64,000 bases of DNA from Dichotomicrobium sp964540795 (GTDB lineage Bacteria > Pseudomonadota > Alphaproteobacteria > Rhizobiales > Rhodomicrobiaceae): the NCBI GenBank assembly GCA_964540795.1, contig CAZINX010000005.1, forward strand, positions 1-64,000, read 5' to 3'. The translations under genes and the position numbers were made by a program. Of the stretch, positions 42,782 through 50,910 are shown one piece after another. Under the pieces are notes generated by a model, which was not told the DNA's origin, did not search any database, and saw only the letters and a list, made by a program, of their open reading frames with translations. How positions within the stretch are numbered: position 1 is the stretch's first letter; each line of letters starts with the position of its first letter.

Positions 42782-43092
42782 CTATTCTCCTCCCATTTAA
42801 GAAAGCGTGATTGCGATCAAGTCTGAAAAGATTGCATTGGAAACAATACTGGAAAGTTTGGCCGATCCCAGAAAAAATGCCCACGAGACGCGTTTCTTAG
42901 CTTTGGCGCAGGCCGAACAATTTGCAGCGAAATTGCCATTCCCTCAGCGCGATCCCACAGCCTCCGGCATGTTCGCGGTGGGCGAGTTCGAGTTGCACAA
43001 TCACAGGGACAAACGGTTGACGGCTGTGCGATACGATAAGACATTCACGCGGAGGCGCAATCTGCACACTGCCCGAGTACCGCGAAAGTTGC
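42782..43092. other. Intergenic region upstream of the transporter remnant
   Basis: A 311-base stretch between the DsrE gene and the transporter remnant. A plus-strand frame (42807-43103, 98 codons) is open but has no recognisable domain or convincing ribosome binding site, so I do not call it a gene. The base composition is more AT-rich than its surroundings. Confidence 0.4.
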
Positions 43093-43368
43093 ATGAACAA
43101 TAAGTCCAACGACGAATCCGAGGCGCGTCAGGAGAGCCAGAGGCAGACAGCCGAACGCATCTTGGAGGCGCGCCGTATGCGCGCCGCGAGCCTTTATGAG
43201 GTGATCCGCGTCGAGGGCGAGTCGGCCCGGTCATGGCGCGCACGAAACGCCGCGCCCTTTCGGCGGCGGCGCGATCGGCTACATGCGGCGTGGCGAGCGT
43301 TCGGCCATGTCACTGAAAGGCTGGCGCATCGTGAGGCTGGTCTCGCCGGACCGTTACCTCCACATTGA
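43093..43368 (+). pseudogene. N-terminal remnant of a formate/nitrite transporter gene
   Basis: A 91-codon frame starts MNNKSNDESEARQESQRQTA and contains MRAASLYEVIRVEGE. The intact FNT gene at 46813 has the same cytoplasmic leader (KRTARRISEHRRLRAA, then MLYEVIRVEGE), and 26 of 27 DNA bases coding for the YEVIRVEGE part are identical. After about 43227 the frame reads an Arg-rich stretch with no transmembrane helix, so the channel domain is lost. It ends inside the convergent transglutaminase gene. Probably a broken paralogue. Confidence 0.6.
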
Positions 43369-44245
43369 GGCTCAGGAACTCTTCAGCCCGGCCCTCGTAG
43401 CTGCCTGAAACGGGCACAGCCTGCTGCGGTTCCCGCGCGACGGCCACACGCACGAGGTTGTGTCCGCCGTAAGAGCCGTTGGTCGGGTCGAACTCGACCC
43501 AGCCCGCGCCGGGCAAATAAATCTCCACCCAGGCATGGGTCGCGCCCGCGCCAACCACGCTGCTTTGCTCGCCGTCAAGCGCCGGATCGTAGAGATAGCC
43601 GCTGATGAACCGCGCGGCGAGGCCCACGCTGCGCGCCGCCTCCATCATGAACAGCGCAAAGTCCCGGCACGATCCTGTGCGGCGCGCCAGCGTTTCGGCG
43701 GGAGTCTGCACGCCTTCGTCTTCGCGCACCTCGTAGGCGAACTCGTTCTTGATCGCTGCCGTCATATTGAGCAGGAAATCCTCGGTATCGGTGGTGCCGA
43801 TCCCCTGGTTCAAGAAGCGTCGGGTCCATTCCGTGACCAGCCGCTGCGGGTCCGGGTAGTGGCGCTCAATCGTGCGGCCCAGATCGGGCACCTCACGGGC
43901 GGGATAGCTGAACGGCAGGGTCCGCGCGAACGGCTCGATATAAAACCCCTCTGCGGGGATCGGAAAGCGATCGATCACGATCATCGATTCGATGAACAGC
44001 TCGTTGCTCGGCTGGAAAAATTCAGCCACGGCGACGGAGTTGCCGAACACGTCATGAATCCAGCGCAGCCGTGCTTCCGGCCGGATGACAAGCGACGCCT
44101 CGATCAGGCGCAGGTCATGGCTGTCACGCGGGCGCAGCATCAAGCGATGCTCGCCGAACGTGACCGGACGCGCGTAGCGGTATGTGGTTTTATGATCGAC
44201 TCGAAGCCGTTGCAAAATTTCACCCGGACAAAGCGTTTGGGACAT
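43310..44245 (-). CDS. Transglutaminase-like cysteine peptidase family protein
   Basis: 311 residues. N-terminal beta domain (YRYARPVTFGEHRLMLRPRD) followed by a transglutaminase core with the triad Cys193 in RTGSCRDFALFMMEAAR, His in GATHAWVEIYLPGAGW and Asp in FDPTNGSYGG. Such proteins are encoded with alpha-E and circularly permuted ATP-grasp proteins in a conserved cluster predicted to synthesise and cleave peptide or isopeptide tags. It is 27 bases from the alpha-E gene. No signal peptide, so it is likely cytoplasmic. Confidence 0.92.
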   Translation of the reverse strand: MSQTLCPGEILQRLRVDHKTTYRYARPVTFGEHRLMLRPRDSHDLRLIEASLVIRPEARLRWIHDVFGNSVAVAEFFQPSNELFIESMIVIDRFPIPAEGFYIEPFARTLPFSYPAREVPDLGRTIERHYPDPQRLVTEWTRRFLNQGIGTTDTEDFLLNMTAAIKNEFAYEVREDEGVQTPAETLARRTGSCRDFALFMMEAARSVGLAARFISGYLYDPALDGEQSSVVGAGATHAWVEIYLPGAGWVEFDPTNGSYGGHNLVRVAVAREPQQAVPVSGSYEGRAEEFLSLNVEVTVRRDQPHDAPAFQ

Positions 44246-44272
44246 TACCGCATGAGCGCGGTGACGGCTTTG

Positions 44273-45208
44273 TCAATGGAAATATGTCTCCGCCAAGGCA
44301 TTTGAAACGCCAGCCAGAGAAAACTGCAGCCGGTCGAGAAACGAATGCAGGGCGGCGGATGTCAGTTTCTCATCCAGCGCGGTCTCCAGCACGAATTCCA
44401 GTTCCCTGCGCGTTTTTTCCACCGGGTGGCGGCGTCGCGCGCCATGGCGGTGTTCCAGCTCATGGATTCGCGTGGTGATCTGGTCGACGCATAGCGCGAC
44501 GGCGCGGGGAAACTCGCGGTCGTAAAGCAGAAAGCGGGCGATGTCTTCGGGCGAGGAGTCGACCGGGTAGCGGTGCCTGTATGCGTGATACCCGGACACC
44601 GAGCGCAGCAGCGCGTTCCAGTAGACGGACCCTACAGCATCGCCCTTGGCCAGAGTCAGCCGGTCATAGCCGATGTCGAGAATGCGGGTGGTCTGGTCGG
44701 CGCGCTCGATATGCTTGCCAAGCTGATAGAAGGTCCACGCCTCGCCGCGCAGGAATGTTCCTTCCGCGATCCCCTCAAACGCCTGGCAGTTGAGCGTGAC
44801 CGTCTGGCACAAGCGCCACACGTTATACAGGTCGATGTCGCGGCGCGTCCATGCCCTGCTTGTGTCGTGAAAGATGTTGAGTTGCGTCCACATCTCGGTG
44901 CTGATCAGATGCCGGATGGCGCGCGCGTTTTCCCGCGCCGACGTAATCGCCGAGCGGATCGAGGTCGGGTTGTCCCGGTCGAGCGCGTAGAAGTCGAGGA
45001 CGGTCTGCTCGTTGACCTCATCATGCCTCTCTTTGAAGCGCGGCAGGTCAGCATACAGATCGGGAATGCGCTGCCAGTCCAGGGCGCCGCTCTGATCCCG
45101 CGTATAGGTCTTGTTGATCTCGATGATGCGCGCGAGATTTTCGGCCCGCTCGACGTAGCGCGCCAGCCAGAAGGCGTTTTCTGCAAAGCGTGAGACGAGC
45201 TTAGACAA
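44273..45208 (-). CDS. Alpha-E domain protein (DUF403)
   Basis: 311 residues from a TTG start at 45208, which overlaps the stop of the ATP-grasp gene by 8 bases; the longer reading has an unsupported Arg-rich leader. The start SRFAENAFWLARYVERAENLAR is the alpha-E hallmark, and the protein is nearly all helical, with QIGKHIERADQTTRILDIGY-like repeats (seen as YQLGKHIERADQTTRILD). Alpha-E proteins are thought to assist the ATP-grasp enzyme. Biochemical role unproven. Confidence 0.9.
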   Translation of the reverse strand: MSKLVSRFAENAFWLARYVERAENLARIIEINKTYTRDQSGALDWQRIPDLYADLPRFKERHDEVNEQTVLDFYALDRDNPTSIRSAITSARENARAIRHLISTEMWTQLNIFHDTSRAWTRRDIDLYNVWRLCQTVTLNCQAFEGIAEGTFLRGEAWTFYQLGKHIERADQTTRILDIGYDRLTLAKGDAVGSVYWNALLRSVSGYHAYRHRYPVDSSPEDIARFLLYDREFPRAVALCVDQITTRIHELEHRHGARRRHPVEKTRRELEFVLETALDEKLTSAALHSFLDRLQFSLAGVSNALAETYFH

Positions 45209-46661
45209 GAACCCAGGTATCCTTCGAGCCGCCGCCCTGCGACGAGTTGACAACCAGCGAGCCGCGCTTCAGCGCCACCCGCGTCAACCCGCCAGGGAGC
45301 ACCCAGGTGTCTTTTCCGGTGATGGCGAAGGGCCGGAAATCGACATGGCGCGGGGCGACGCCGGAGCGCGTCAGCGTTGGACAGACGGACAAGTTTATCA
45401 TCGGCTGGCTGACGAAATTGCCGGGATCGGCCTTCAGCTTGGCGCGGACCTCCGCCAGCGCCCTTTTGCTCGCCCTCGGGCCGATGACGATGCCGTAGCC
45501 GCCGGACTCAGCGACAGGCTTGATGACGAGCGAGTCAAGCTTGTCCAGCGTGTAGGCAAGCCCGTCCGGTTCCCGGCAGATATTGGTCTCAACATTTTCC
45601 AGTATCGGATCCTCGTCGAGGTAATAGCGGATAATTCGCGGCATGTAGGCATAAAGCGCCTTGTCGTCGGCGACGCCGGTGCCAACCGCGTTGGCGAGCG
45701 TGACGTTGCCGCGCCGCATGACCTCGAAGAGGCCCGGCACGCCGAGCACGCTGTCGGGCTTGAACACCTCCGGGTCAAGAAAGGCGTCATCGATGCGCCG
45801 GTAGATGACATGGACTTGTTCCGGCCCGCTGGTGGCGCGCACGTAGACCTTCCCTTTTTCCACGAACAGGTCGCGCCCTTCCACGAGGATCGCCCCCATT
45901 TCGCGGGCCAGGAAGACGTGCTCGAAATAGGCCGAGTTGTAGGCGCCAGGCGAAAGCAGCGCCACCGCGGGATCGGACACCCCGTCCGGCGCCACCTCGC
46001 GCAGAGCGCTCATCAGCCGCGCGCCGTAGGTGTCGACATCGGCAATCGGAATGCCGTTCGCGAGATCGGGGAAGGCCCGCATCATCAGGTGGCGGTTCTC
46101 GATCACATAGGAGACGCCAGAGGGGGTGCGGGCATTATCTTCCAGCACGCGGAACGCGCCTTCCTGATCGCGCACCAGGTCGATGCCGGCAACATGGACA
46201 TAGATGTTTCCCGGCACCTCCACGCCGCGCATTTCCGGCCGATAGTGCTTGTTGCCCTTGACGAGATCGGCAGGCGCCACCCCGTCCTTGAGAATGCGTT
46301 CATCGTGATAGATGTCGTACAGGAAGGCATTGAGCGCGGCGACGCGCTGTTTTACGCCCTGCTCGATAACGCGCCAGTCTGCACGGGACAGGACACGCGG
46401 GATCACATCGAAGGGGAGAACGCGGTCAATGGTGTCGCGGTCCGAGTAAACTGTGAAGGTGATGCCGAGATTGAACAGTTCGCGATCCGCTTCCCGCGCG
46501 CGCCGTCTCAGGTCGCGAAGCTCAAACTGGTCGAGACGGCGGCGGATTTCGCGCGTGCCCTCCCGCCCGCTGGTTCCGCATAATTCGCAATAAAAACCGT
46601 CAGGTTCGTAGGCTTGGAGCAGCGTGTGAGGCTGCGGCGGCGGTTTCGCGTGTCTGTTCAT
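45201..46661 (-). CDS. Circularly permuted ATP-grasp family protein
   Basis: 486 residues. It matches the CP_ATPgrasp (DUF404/DUF407) family: FYDIYHDERILKDGVAP, VHVAGIDLVRDQEGAFRVLEDN, VIENRHLMMRAFPDL, VYRRIDDAFLDPEVF, DSLVIKPVAESGGYGIVIG (the ATP-grasp glycine loop, displaced by permutation) and WVLPGGLTRVALKRGSLVVNSSQ-type C-terminus. Predicted carboxylate-amine ligase of the transglutaminase cluster. First gene of the operon, divergent from the FNT transporter across about 150 bases. Confidence 0.92.
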   Translation of the reverse strand: MNRHAKPPPQPHTLLQAYEPDGFYCELCGTSGREGTREIRRRLDQFELRDLRRRAREADRELFNLGITFTVYSDRDTIDRVLPFDVIPRVLSRADWRVIEQGVKQRVAALNAFLYDIYHDERILKDGVAPADLVKGNKHYRPEMRGVEVPGNIYVHVAGIDLVRDQEGAFRVLEDNARTPSGVSYVIENRHLMMRAFPDLANGIPIADVDTYGARLMSALREVAPDGVSDPAVALLSPGAYNSAYFEHVFLAREMGAILVEGRDLFVEKGKVYVRATSGPEQVHVIYRRIDDAFLDPEVFKPDSVLGVPGLFEVMRRGNVTLANAVGTGVADDKALYAYMPRIIRYYLDEDPILENVETNICREPDGLAYTLDKLDSLVIKPVAESGGYGIVIGPRASKRALAEVRAKLKADPGNFVSQPMINLSVCPTLTRSGVAPRHVDFRPFAITGKDTWVLPGGLTRVALKRGSLVVNSSQGGGSKDTWVLV

Positions 46662-46694
46662 TTCTTTAATGGTAAGGCATTCGTTCTATCGCTT

Positions 46695-46777
46695 GCAAAT
46701 TTGCGGCCAAAGCGGACACTTGCACGCCGCTCATGTCGGTGCACCGCTTTAAGGCGGCAATATTCGAGCAAATTTGC
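46695..46777. promoter_or_regulatory. Twin GCAAATTTGC palindromes in a divergent promoter region
   Basis: Two perfect 10-bp palindromes GCAAATTTGC (46695-46704 and 46768-46777) are 73 bases apart start to start, close to seven helical turns. Between them is an AAAGCGG / CCGCTTT dyad (46709-46715 and 46744-46750). They lie between the ATP-grasp operon and the FNT gene. The arrangement looks like a paired operator with possible looping, controlling one or both directions. Confidence 0.5.
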
Positions 46778-46812
46778 GCCTGCACGCCTTGCAACGTCCG
46801 ATAGAAAGTTCG

Positions 46813-47664
46813 ATGGCGAAAAAATCTGAGCAAGACACGGCGGAAAAACCTCAACCGCACGAGGAAACCCAGAAGCGGACAGCCAGGAGGATTTCGGAGC
46901 ACCGCCGTCTGCGCGCCGCCATGCTCTACGAGGTGATCCGCGTCGAGGGCGAGGGCGAACTTGCCCGCACCACGCGCGCGCTGTGGTGGTCCGGGCTGGC
47001 AGCCGGGCTGTCCATCGGGTTTTCCGTACTGTCCCAGGCGCTGCTGGCGGTCAATTTGCCCGATGAGGCCTGGACGCCCAACGTCGAGAAACTCGGATAC
47101 ACGGTCGGCTTCATCATCGTGATTCTGGCCCGGCAGCAGCTTTTCACCGAGAACACCCTCACAGCCGTTCTGCCGGTCATCACCGCGTGGAAGCTGTATT
47201 GGGTTTGGATCATGCTGCGCCTGTGGGCGATCGTACTGGCGGCCAATCTGGCAGGCGCGCTGATCTTCGCATTGGCGATCGCCCATATGGGGATGCTGCC
47301 GCCTGAGGTCGCGGCGGAAACGACCCGCATCTCCGAGCATATGATGGCCAATTCCCCAAGCGAGATGTTCGTCAAGGGCATCGCGGCCGGCTGGCTGATC
47401 GCGGCGCTGGTGTGGATGCTGCCATCGGCAGAGAACACCGAGATCTTTCTCATCGCCCTGATGACGTACCTGATCGCGCTTGGCGGGTTCACGCATGTCA
47501 TCGCCGGGGCGGTCGAGGCATTTTATCTGTGGGTGACGCAGGCCGCGACGACATGGGACGTGTTCTTCAGGTTCCTGCTGCCGACGCTGGCAGGGAACGT
47601 CGTGGGCGGCACGGTGCTGTTCGGCCTGCTGAGCTATGCGCAGGTGCGCGACGAAATCAGTTGA
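46813..47664 (+). CDS. Formate/nitrite transporter family protein
   Basis: 283 residues from ATG 46813. A charged, Glu/Arg-rich cytoplasmic leader of about 50 residues is followed by six transmembrane helices of the FNT fold (GLAAGLSIGFSVLSQALLA, LGYTVGFIIVILARQQLFTENTLTAV). The TENTLT stretch is typical of the YfdC-like branch, whose substrate is not settled. The N-terminal leader is shared with the remnant at 43093. Its stop overlaps the convergent P-type ATPase gene by 8 bases. Confidence 0.88.
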   Translation: MAKKSEQDTAEKPQPHEETQKRTARRISEHRRLRAAMLYEVIRVEGEGELARTTRALWWSGLAAGLSIGFSVLSQALLAVNLPDEAWTPNVEKLGYTVGFIIVILARQQLFTENTLTAVLPVITAWKLYWVWIMLRLWAIVLAANLAGALIFALAIAHMGMLPPEVAAETTRISEHMMANSPSEMFVKGIAAGWLIAALVWMLPSAENTEIFLIALMTYLIALGGFTHVIAGAVEAFYLWVTQAATTWDVFFRFLLPTLAGNVVGGTVLFGLLSYAQVRDEIS

Positions 47665-50344
47665 CGCCGAAGCGCGCGGCAAGCCGGCGCACCGCACGCA
47701 GCTTGGTCAGTTGCCCGACGATAAGAGGCACGACGCTGCCGATGATGATGAGGATCCAGCCGTCCAGTCCCGGATCCACGGTCTGCAGCGCGTCCGACAC
47801 GTAGGGGACATAGAGCGCGGCCAGCAGCAGCAGAACGCCAATCCCGATCGCGCCCCAGACATAGCGGTTCGTCACCACCGGGTCTTCCAGCAGTGGCGTC
47901 TCCGGCTCGCGCATGTTGAGCGTGTGCAGCAGCCGCGCCAGCGAGAATGTGGCGAAGGAGATGGCCACCGCGCGCGTTTCGCTCATGTCCAGCGCCAGCA
48001 GCGCATAGGCGAACACGGCCAGCACTGACCCGCCGATCAGGAGCCCGTAGGCGCCGATGATCGCCCAATGCCGACGCGTGAGCACCGCCTCGTCCGTGCG
48101 GCGCGGCGCTTGGTCCATGGTCTGCCCACCCGGCGTCACGCCGAGCGCGAGCGCCGGAAACACGTCCGAGATGATGTTGATGTAGAGGATCTGCAGCGGC
48201 AGCAGCGGCAGTGGCGCGTTGATGATCGCCACGGCAGAGACCGCGAAAATCTCCCCCGCATTGCCGGACAGCATGTAGAGGATAAAGCGCCGGATGTTGC
48301 GGAAGATCGCGCGCCCCTGCGCTACCGCCGCGACGATCGTGGCGAAGCTGTCGTCGTTCAGCACCATCGCAGCGGCCTCGCGCGCGACCTGCGTGCCACG
48401 CTGACCCATGGCGATGCCGATGTCGGCCTTCTTGAGCGCGGGCGCGTCGTTCACGCCGTCCCCGGTCATTGCGACGATCGCGCCGGCATCCTGATGAATG
48501 TCGATGAGGTCGAGCTTCTGTGCCGGTTCGACGCGCGCAAAGATGTGCGTCTTCAGCACTCGCTGCCGGGCGTCCTCATCCATCTCCTCGAACGATTGGA
48601 GTTCGCCCCCCTTCATCACGCGGGCTTCTTCGTCGTCGCGCACGAGGCCGACCTCACGCGCGATGGCCAGCGCGGTTGCCGGGTGGTCGCCGGTGATCAT
48701 CACGACGTTGATGCCGGCGTTGCGGCAGGCCTCGATCGCCTCGCGGATGCCCTCGCGCGGCGGATCGATCAGCCCGACGAGACCGAGCAGCGTCAGGTCT
48801 GTGTAGGGTTCGGCGTCCTTGTCGTCCTCGACTTTCTGGGCAAGCGCCAGCGCGCGCAGCCTTTCCGCGGCCATCTCCTCGTTACGGTCCGTCCACTCGT
48901 CTTTCTCGTCGTCGGTCAGGTCGCGTGGCCCGTTTCCCGTCATCACTGAGGTCGCGGCGGAAATCACTGCTTCTGGCGCGCCCTTCACCGCGAAGCGATA
49001 GCCGTCCTCCGTCTCGTGGACGGTCGCCATCATCAGCGTCTCGGAGTCGAACTCGACGCGCCGCGCCTCGGGCATCGCTTCCAGCAACGCGCGCCGGTCG
49101 GCGCCAAGCGCCGCCGTGCCGACGACCAGCGCCCGCTCCATCGGGTCGCCGGTCTTGCCGTCCTCCTCGATGCCCGCGGTGTTGCTCAGCGCCGCAACTT
49201 CCAGCGCATCGCGCAGCGGCCCGGCCTCCCCGATCTCGACCGCCTCGCTGTCGCGCCGCAGTTCAGCGTCCAGGCCGGCGGCCTCGGCATTCGCGACCTG
49301 CACCGCCCCGTCCGCGAGGACGAGCTGTGAAAGCGTCATCCGGTTTTCCGTCAGCGTGCCGGTCTTGTCGGTGCAGATGACGTTGACGGAACCGAGCGTC
49401 TCGACCGCTTCGAGCTGCTCGATCAGCGCGTTCCGCTTGGCCAGCCGCCACATCCCGCGCGCCAGCGCGATGCTCGCCACAACCGGCAACCCTTCCGGGA
49501 TCGCCGCGACGATCAGCGCGATGCCGGTCTCGACCATCAGATAGAGGTCGCGGCCCATCGTGATGCCGATGATGCTCACCGCCGCCGAGACCGCCACGAT
49601 CACGATGATGAGCCACAGCGCGAGATCATCCAGCCGCTGCTCCAGCGGCGTGCGCGCTTCCGCCGTCGCCTCGGCCAGTTCGGAAATGCGGCCAAGCTCC
49701 GTGCCGGCGCCAGTCGCCACCACGATGCCCAAGCCGCTGCCGCTGGCCACCGCCGTGCCCTTGAACATCATGCTGGTGCGCTCGGCGAGCGGCGTGTCTT
49801 CCGCGACCGCATCGGGAGACTTCGTAACGGGCACGGATTCGCCGGTGAGGCTCGACTCGTCGGCGGCGAGGTTGCCGGCCTTTAGCAGGCGCAGATCCGC
49901 CGGGACGATGTCGCCTGCGTTCAGCACGACAATATCGCCGGGTACGATCCCGGTCGCCTCGACGCGACGCTGCCTGCCCGCGCGCCGGACCGTCGCCTCG
50001 GTGCGCTCCATGCGCTTGAGCGCTTCCATCGAGCGGGTAGCGCGCAGTTCAGTGAAGAAGCCGATGCCGACATTCAGAAGCAGCGCGATGAGGATGGCGA
50101 TGCCCTGGACGATCTCGCCGAAGCCGAAGGAGATGAGCGCGGCCAGCAGCAGCAGCGCGGCCACCAGGCTCTTCACCTGATCGACAAGGATCTCCCACAC
50201 GCCGCGACGCCGGTGCTCGGCCAGCTCGTTGCGGCCATGCTCGCGCAGCCGCCGGCGCACTTCGGCGGCGTCGAGGCCAGCCTCGGGATCAACCCCGAGT
50301 TCGGCGACAACATCCTCTCGGGACTTGGAAAATGGTCCGCCCAA
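47657..50344 (-). CDS. Cation-transporting P-type ATPase (P2, Ca2+-type)
   Basis: 895 residues. Motifs: N-terminal cation ATPase domain (GLDAAEVRRRLREHGRNEL), TGES in SLTGESVPVTKS, the ion-binding helix with IPEGLP, the phosphorylated Asp326 in CTDKTGTLTENRMT, KGAPE in the nucleotide domain and TGDGVNDAPALKKADIGIAMG. A C-terminal cation ATPase domain adds helices 7-10. IPEGLP points to the P2A-like SERCA/PMR1 type, likely exporting Ca2+ or Mn2+. It leads the stress and storage block. Confidence 0.93.
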   Translation of the reverse strand: MGGPFSKSREDVVAELGVDPEAGLDAAEVRRRLREHGRNELAEHRRRGVWEILVDQVKSLVAALLLLAALISFGFGEIVQGIAILIALLLNVGIGFFTELRATRSMEALKRMERTEATVRRAGRQRRVEATGIVPGDIVVLNAGDIVPADLRLLKAGNLAADESSLTGESVPVTKSPDAVAEDTPLAERTSMMFKGTAVASGSGLGIVVATGAGTELGRISELAEATAEARTPLEQRLDDLALWLIIVIVAVSAAVSIIGITMGRDLYLMVETGIALIVAAIPEGLPVVASIALARGMWRLAKRNALIEQLEAVETLGSVNVICTDKTGTLTENRMTLSQLVLADGAVQVANAEAAGLDAELRRDSEAVEIGEAGPLRDALEVAALSNTAGIEEDGKTGDPMERALVVGTAALGADRRALLEAMPEARRVEFDSETLMMATVHETEDGYRFAVKGAPEAVISAATSVMTGNGPRDLTDDEKDEWTDRNEEMAAERLRALALAQKVEDDKDAEPYTDLTLLGLVGLIDPPREGIREAIEACRNAGINVVMITGDHPATALAIAREVGLVRDDEEARVMKGGELQSFEEMDEDARQRVLKTHIFARVEPAQKLDLIDIHQDAGAIVAMTGDGVNDAPALKKADIGIAMGQRGTQVAREAAAMVLNDDSFATIVAAVAQGRAIFRNIRRFILYMLSGNAGEIFAVSAVAIINAPLPLLPLQILYINIISDVFPALALGVTPGGQTMDQAPRRTDEAVLTRRHWAIIGAYGLLIGGSVLAVFAYALLALDMSETRAVAISFATFSLARLLHTLNMREPETPLLEDPVVTNRYVWGAIGIGVLLLLAALYVPYVSDALQTVDPGLDGWILIIIGSVVPLIVGQLTKLRAVRRLAARFGVN

Positions 50345-50510
50345 GCCGCGCCTCCCTCACATCCGCGCAAGCCATCCCTGAAAGACGATCATATACAGGG
50401 TTCGTGGCTGGATCATTTCGAGACGTCGTTAACCTGATTGGGAACGGGTGCAAACGCGCACCGACCGCCGTCGAGGGTTGCCCTCTCACGCCGGTCCGAA
50501 AGAGCGGGGA

Positions 50511-50669
50511 TCAGAAGAAGTAGGCGTAGATGGCGCCGATGGCGAGGATCGTGCCAGCCACCAGCCCGATAAGGACGTAAACCACGGGCAAGTCGGGCCG
50601 GCCCTGCCGCGCCTCCTCAGGCGACAACTCGACATGTTCGTGGTATTCGTCGTCCTGAACTCTTTTCAT
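50511..50669 (-). CDS. Small tail-anchored-type membrane protein, paralogue A
   Basis: 52 residues from ATG 50669 (preceded by GGAGATACGAG). A charged N-terminal half MKRVQDDEYHEHVELSPEEA is followed by one C-terminal transmembrane helix (VVYVLIGLVAGTILAIGAIY). It is clearly related to the protein encoded immediately upstream (50709-50870): both share EHVE-S-P-EAR and YVL-G at the helix start. Function unknown. Too short for most gene finders. Confidence 0.75.
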   Translation of the reverse strand: MKRVQDDEYHEHVELSPEEARQGRPDLPVVYVLIGLVAGTILAIGAIYAYFF

Positions 50670-50708
50670 CTCGTATCTCCCGATTTCGGCGAACAGACGT
50701 TGGCGCGA

Positions 50709-50870
50709 TCACGCGAAATAAACGAAGATCAGAACCAGCGCGGCGACCGCTCCGACGGTTCCCCCCACCAGCACGTAAAGTATCGGCCAGCCCTTGCGCG
50801 CCTGTCGCGCCTCCGTCGGGGAGGCTTCGACGTGTTCGCGGCCGTCTTCGTCCTCGACGCGTCGGATCAT
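50709..50870 (-). CDS. Small tail-anchored-type membrane protein, paralogue B
   Basis: 53 residues from ATG 50870; the longer frame upstream runs into phaC and is not supported. Sequence begins MIRRVEDEDGREHVEASPTE and ends in a single helix (ILYVLVGGTVGAVAALVLIF). About half of aligned positions match paralogue A, so the pair is a tandem duplication. It lies 40 bases after the phaC stop and on the same strand, so it may be part of the phaC transcript. Confidence 0.75.
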   Translation of the reverse strand: MIRRVEDEDGREHVEASPTEARQARKGWPILYVLVGGTVGAVAALVLIFVYFA

Positions 50871-50910
50871 GTCCTGTGCCCCAGTTGATCGCTCCGGTTT
50901 GCCCGATCCG

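Noticed and set aside
42807..43103. A 98-codon plus-strand frame as a new gene
   Set aside because: No recognisable domain, no clear ribosome binding site, and it ends in the transporter remnant. It is left as intergenic.
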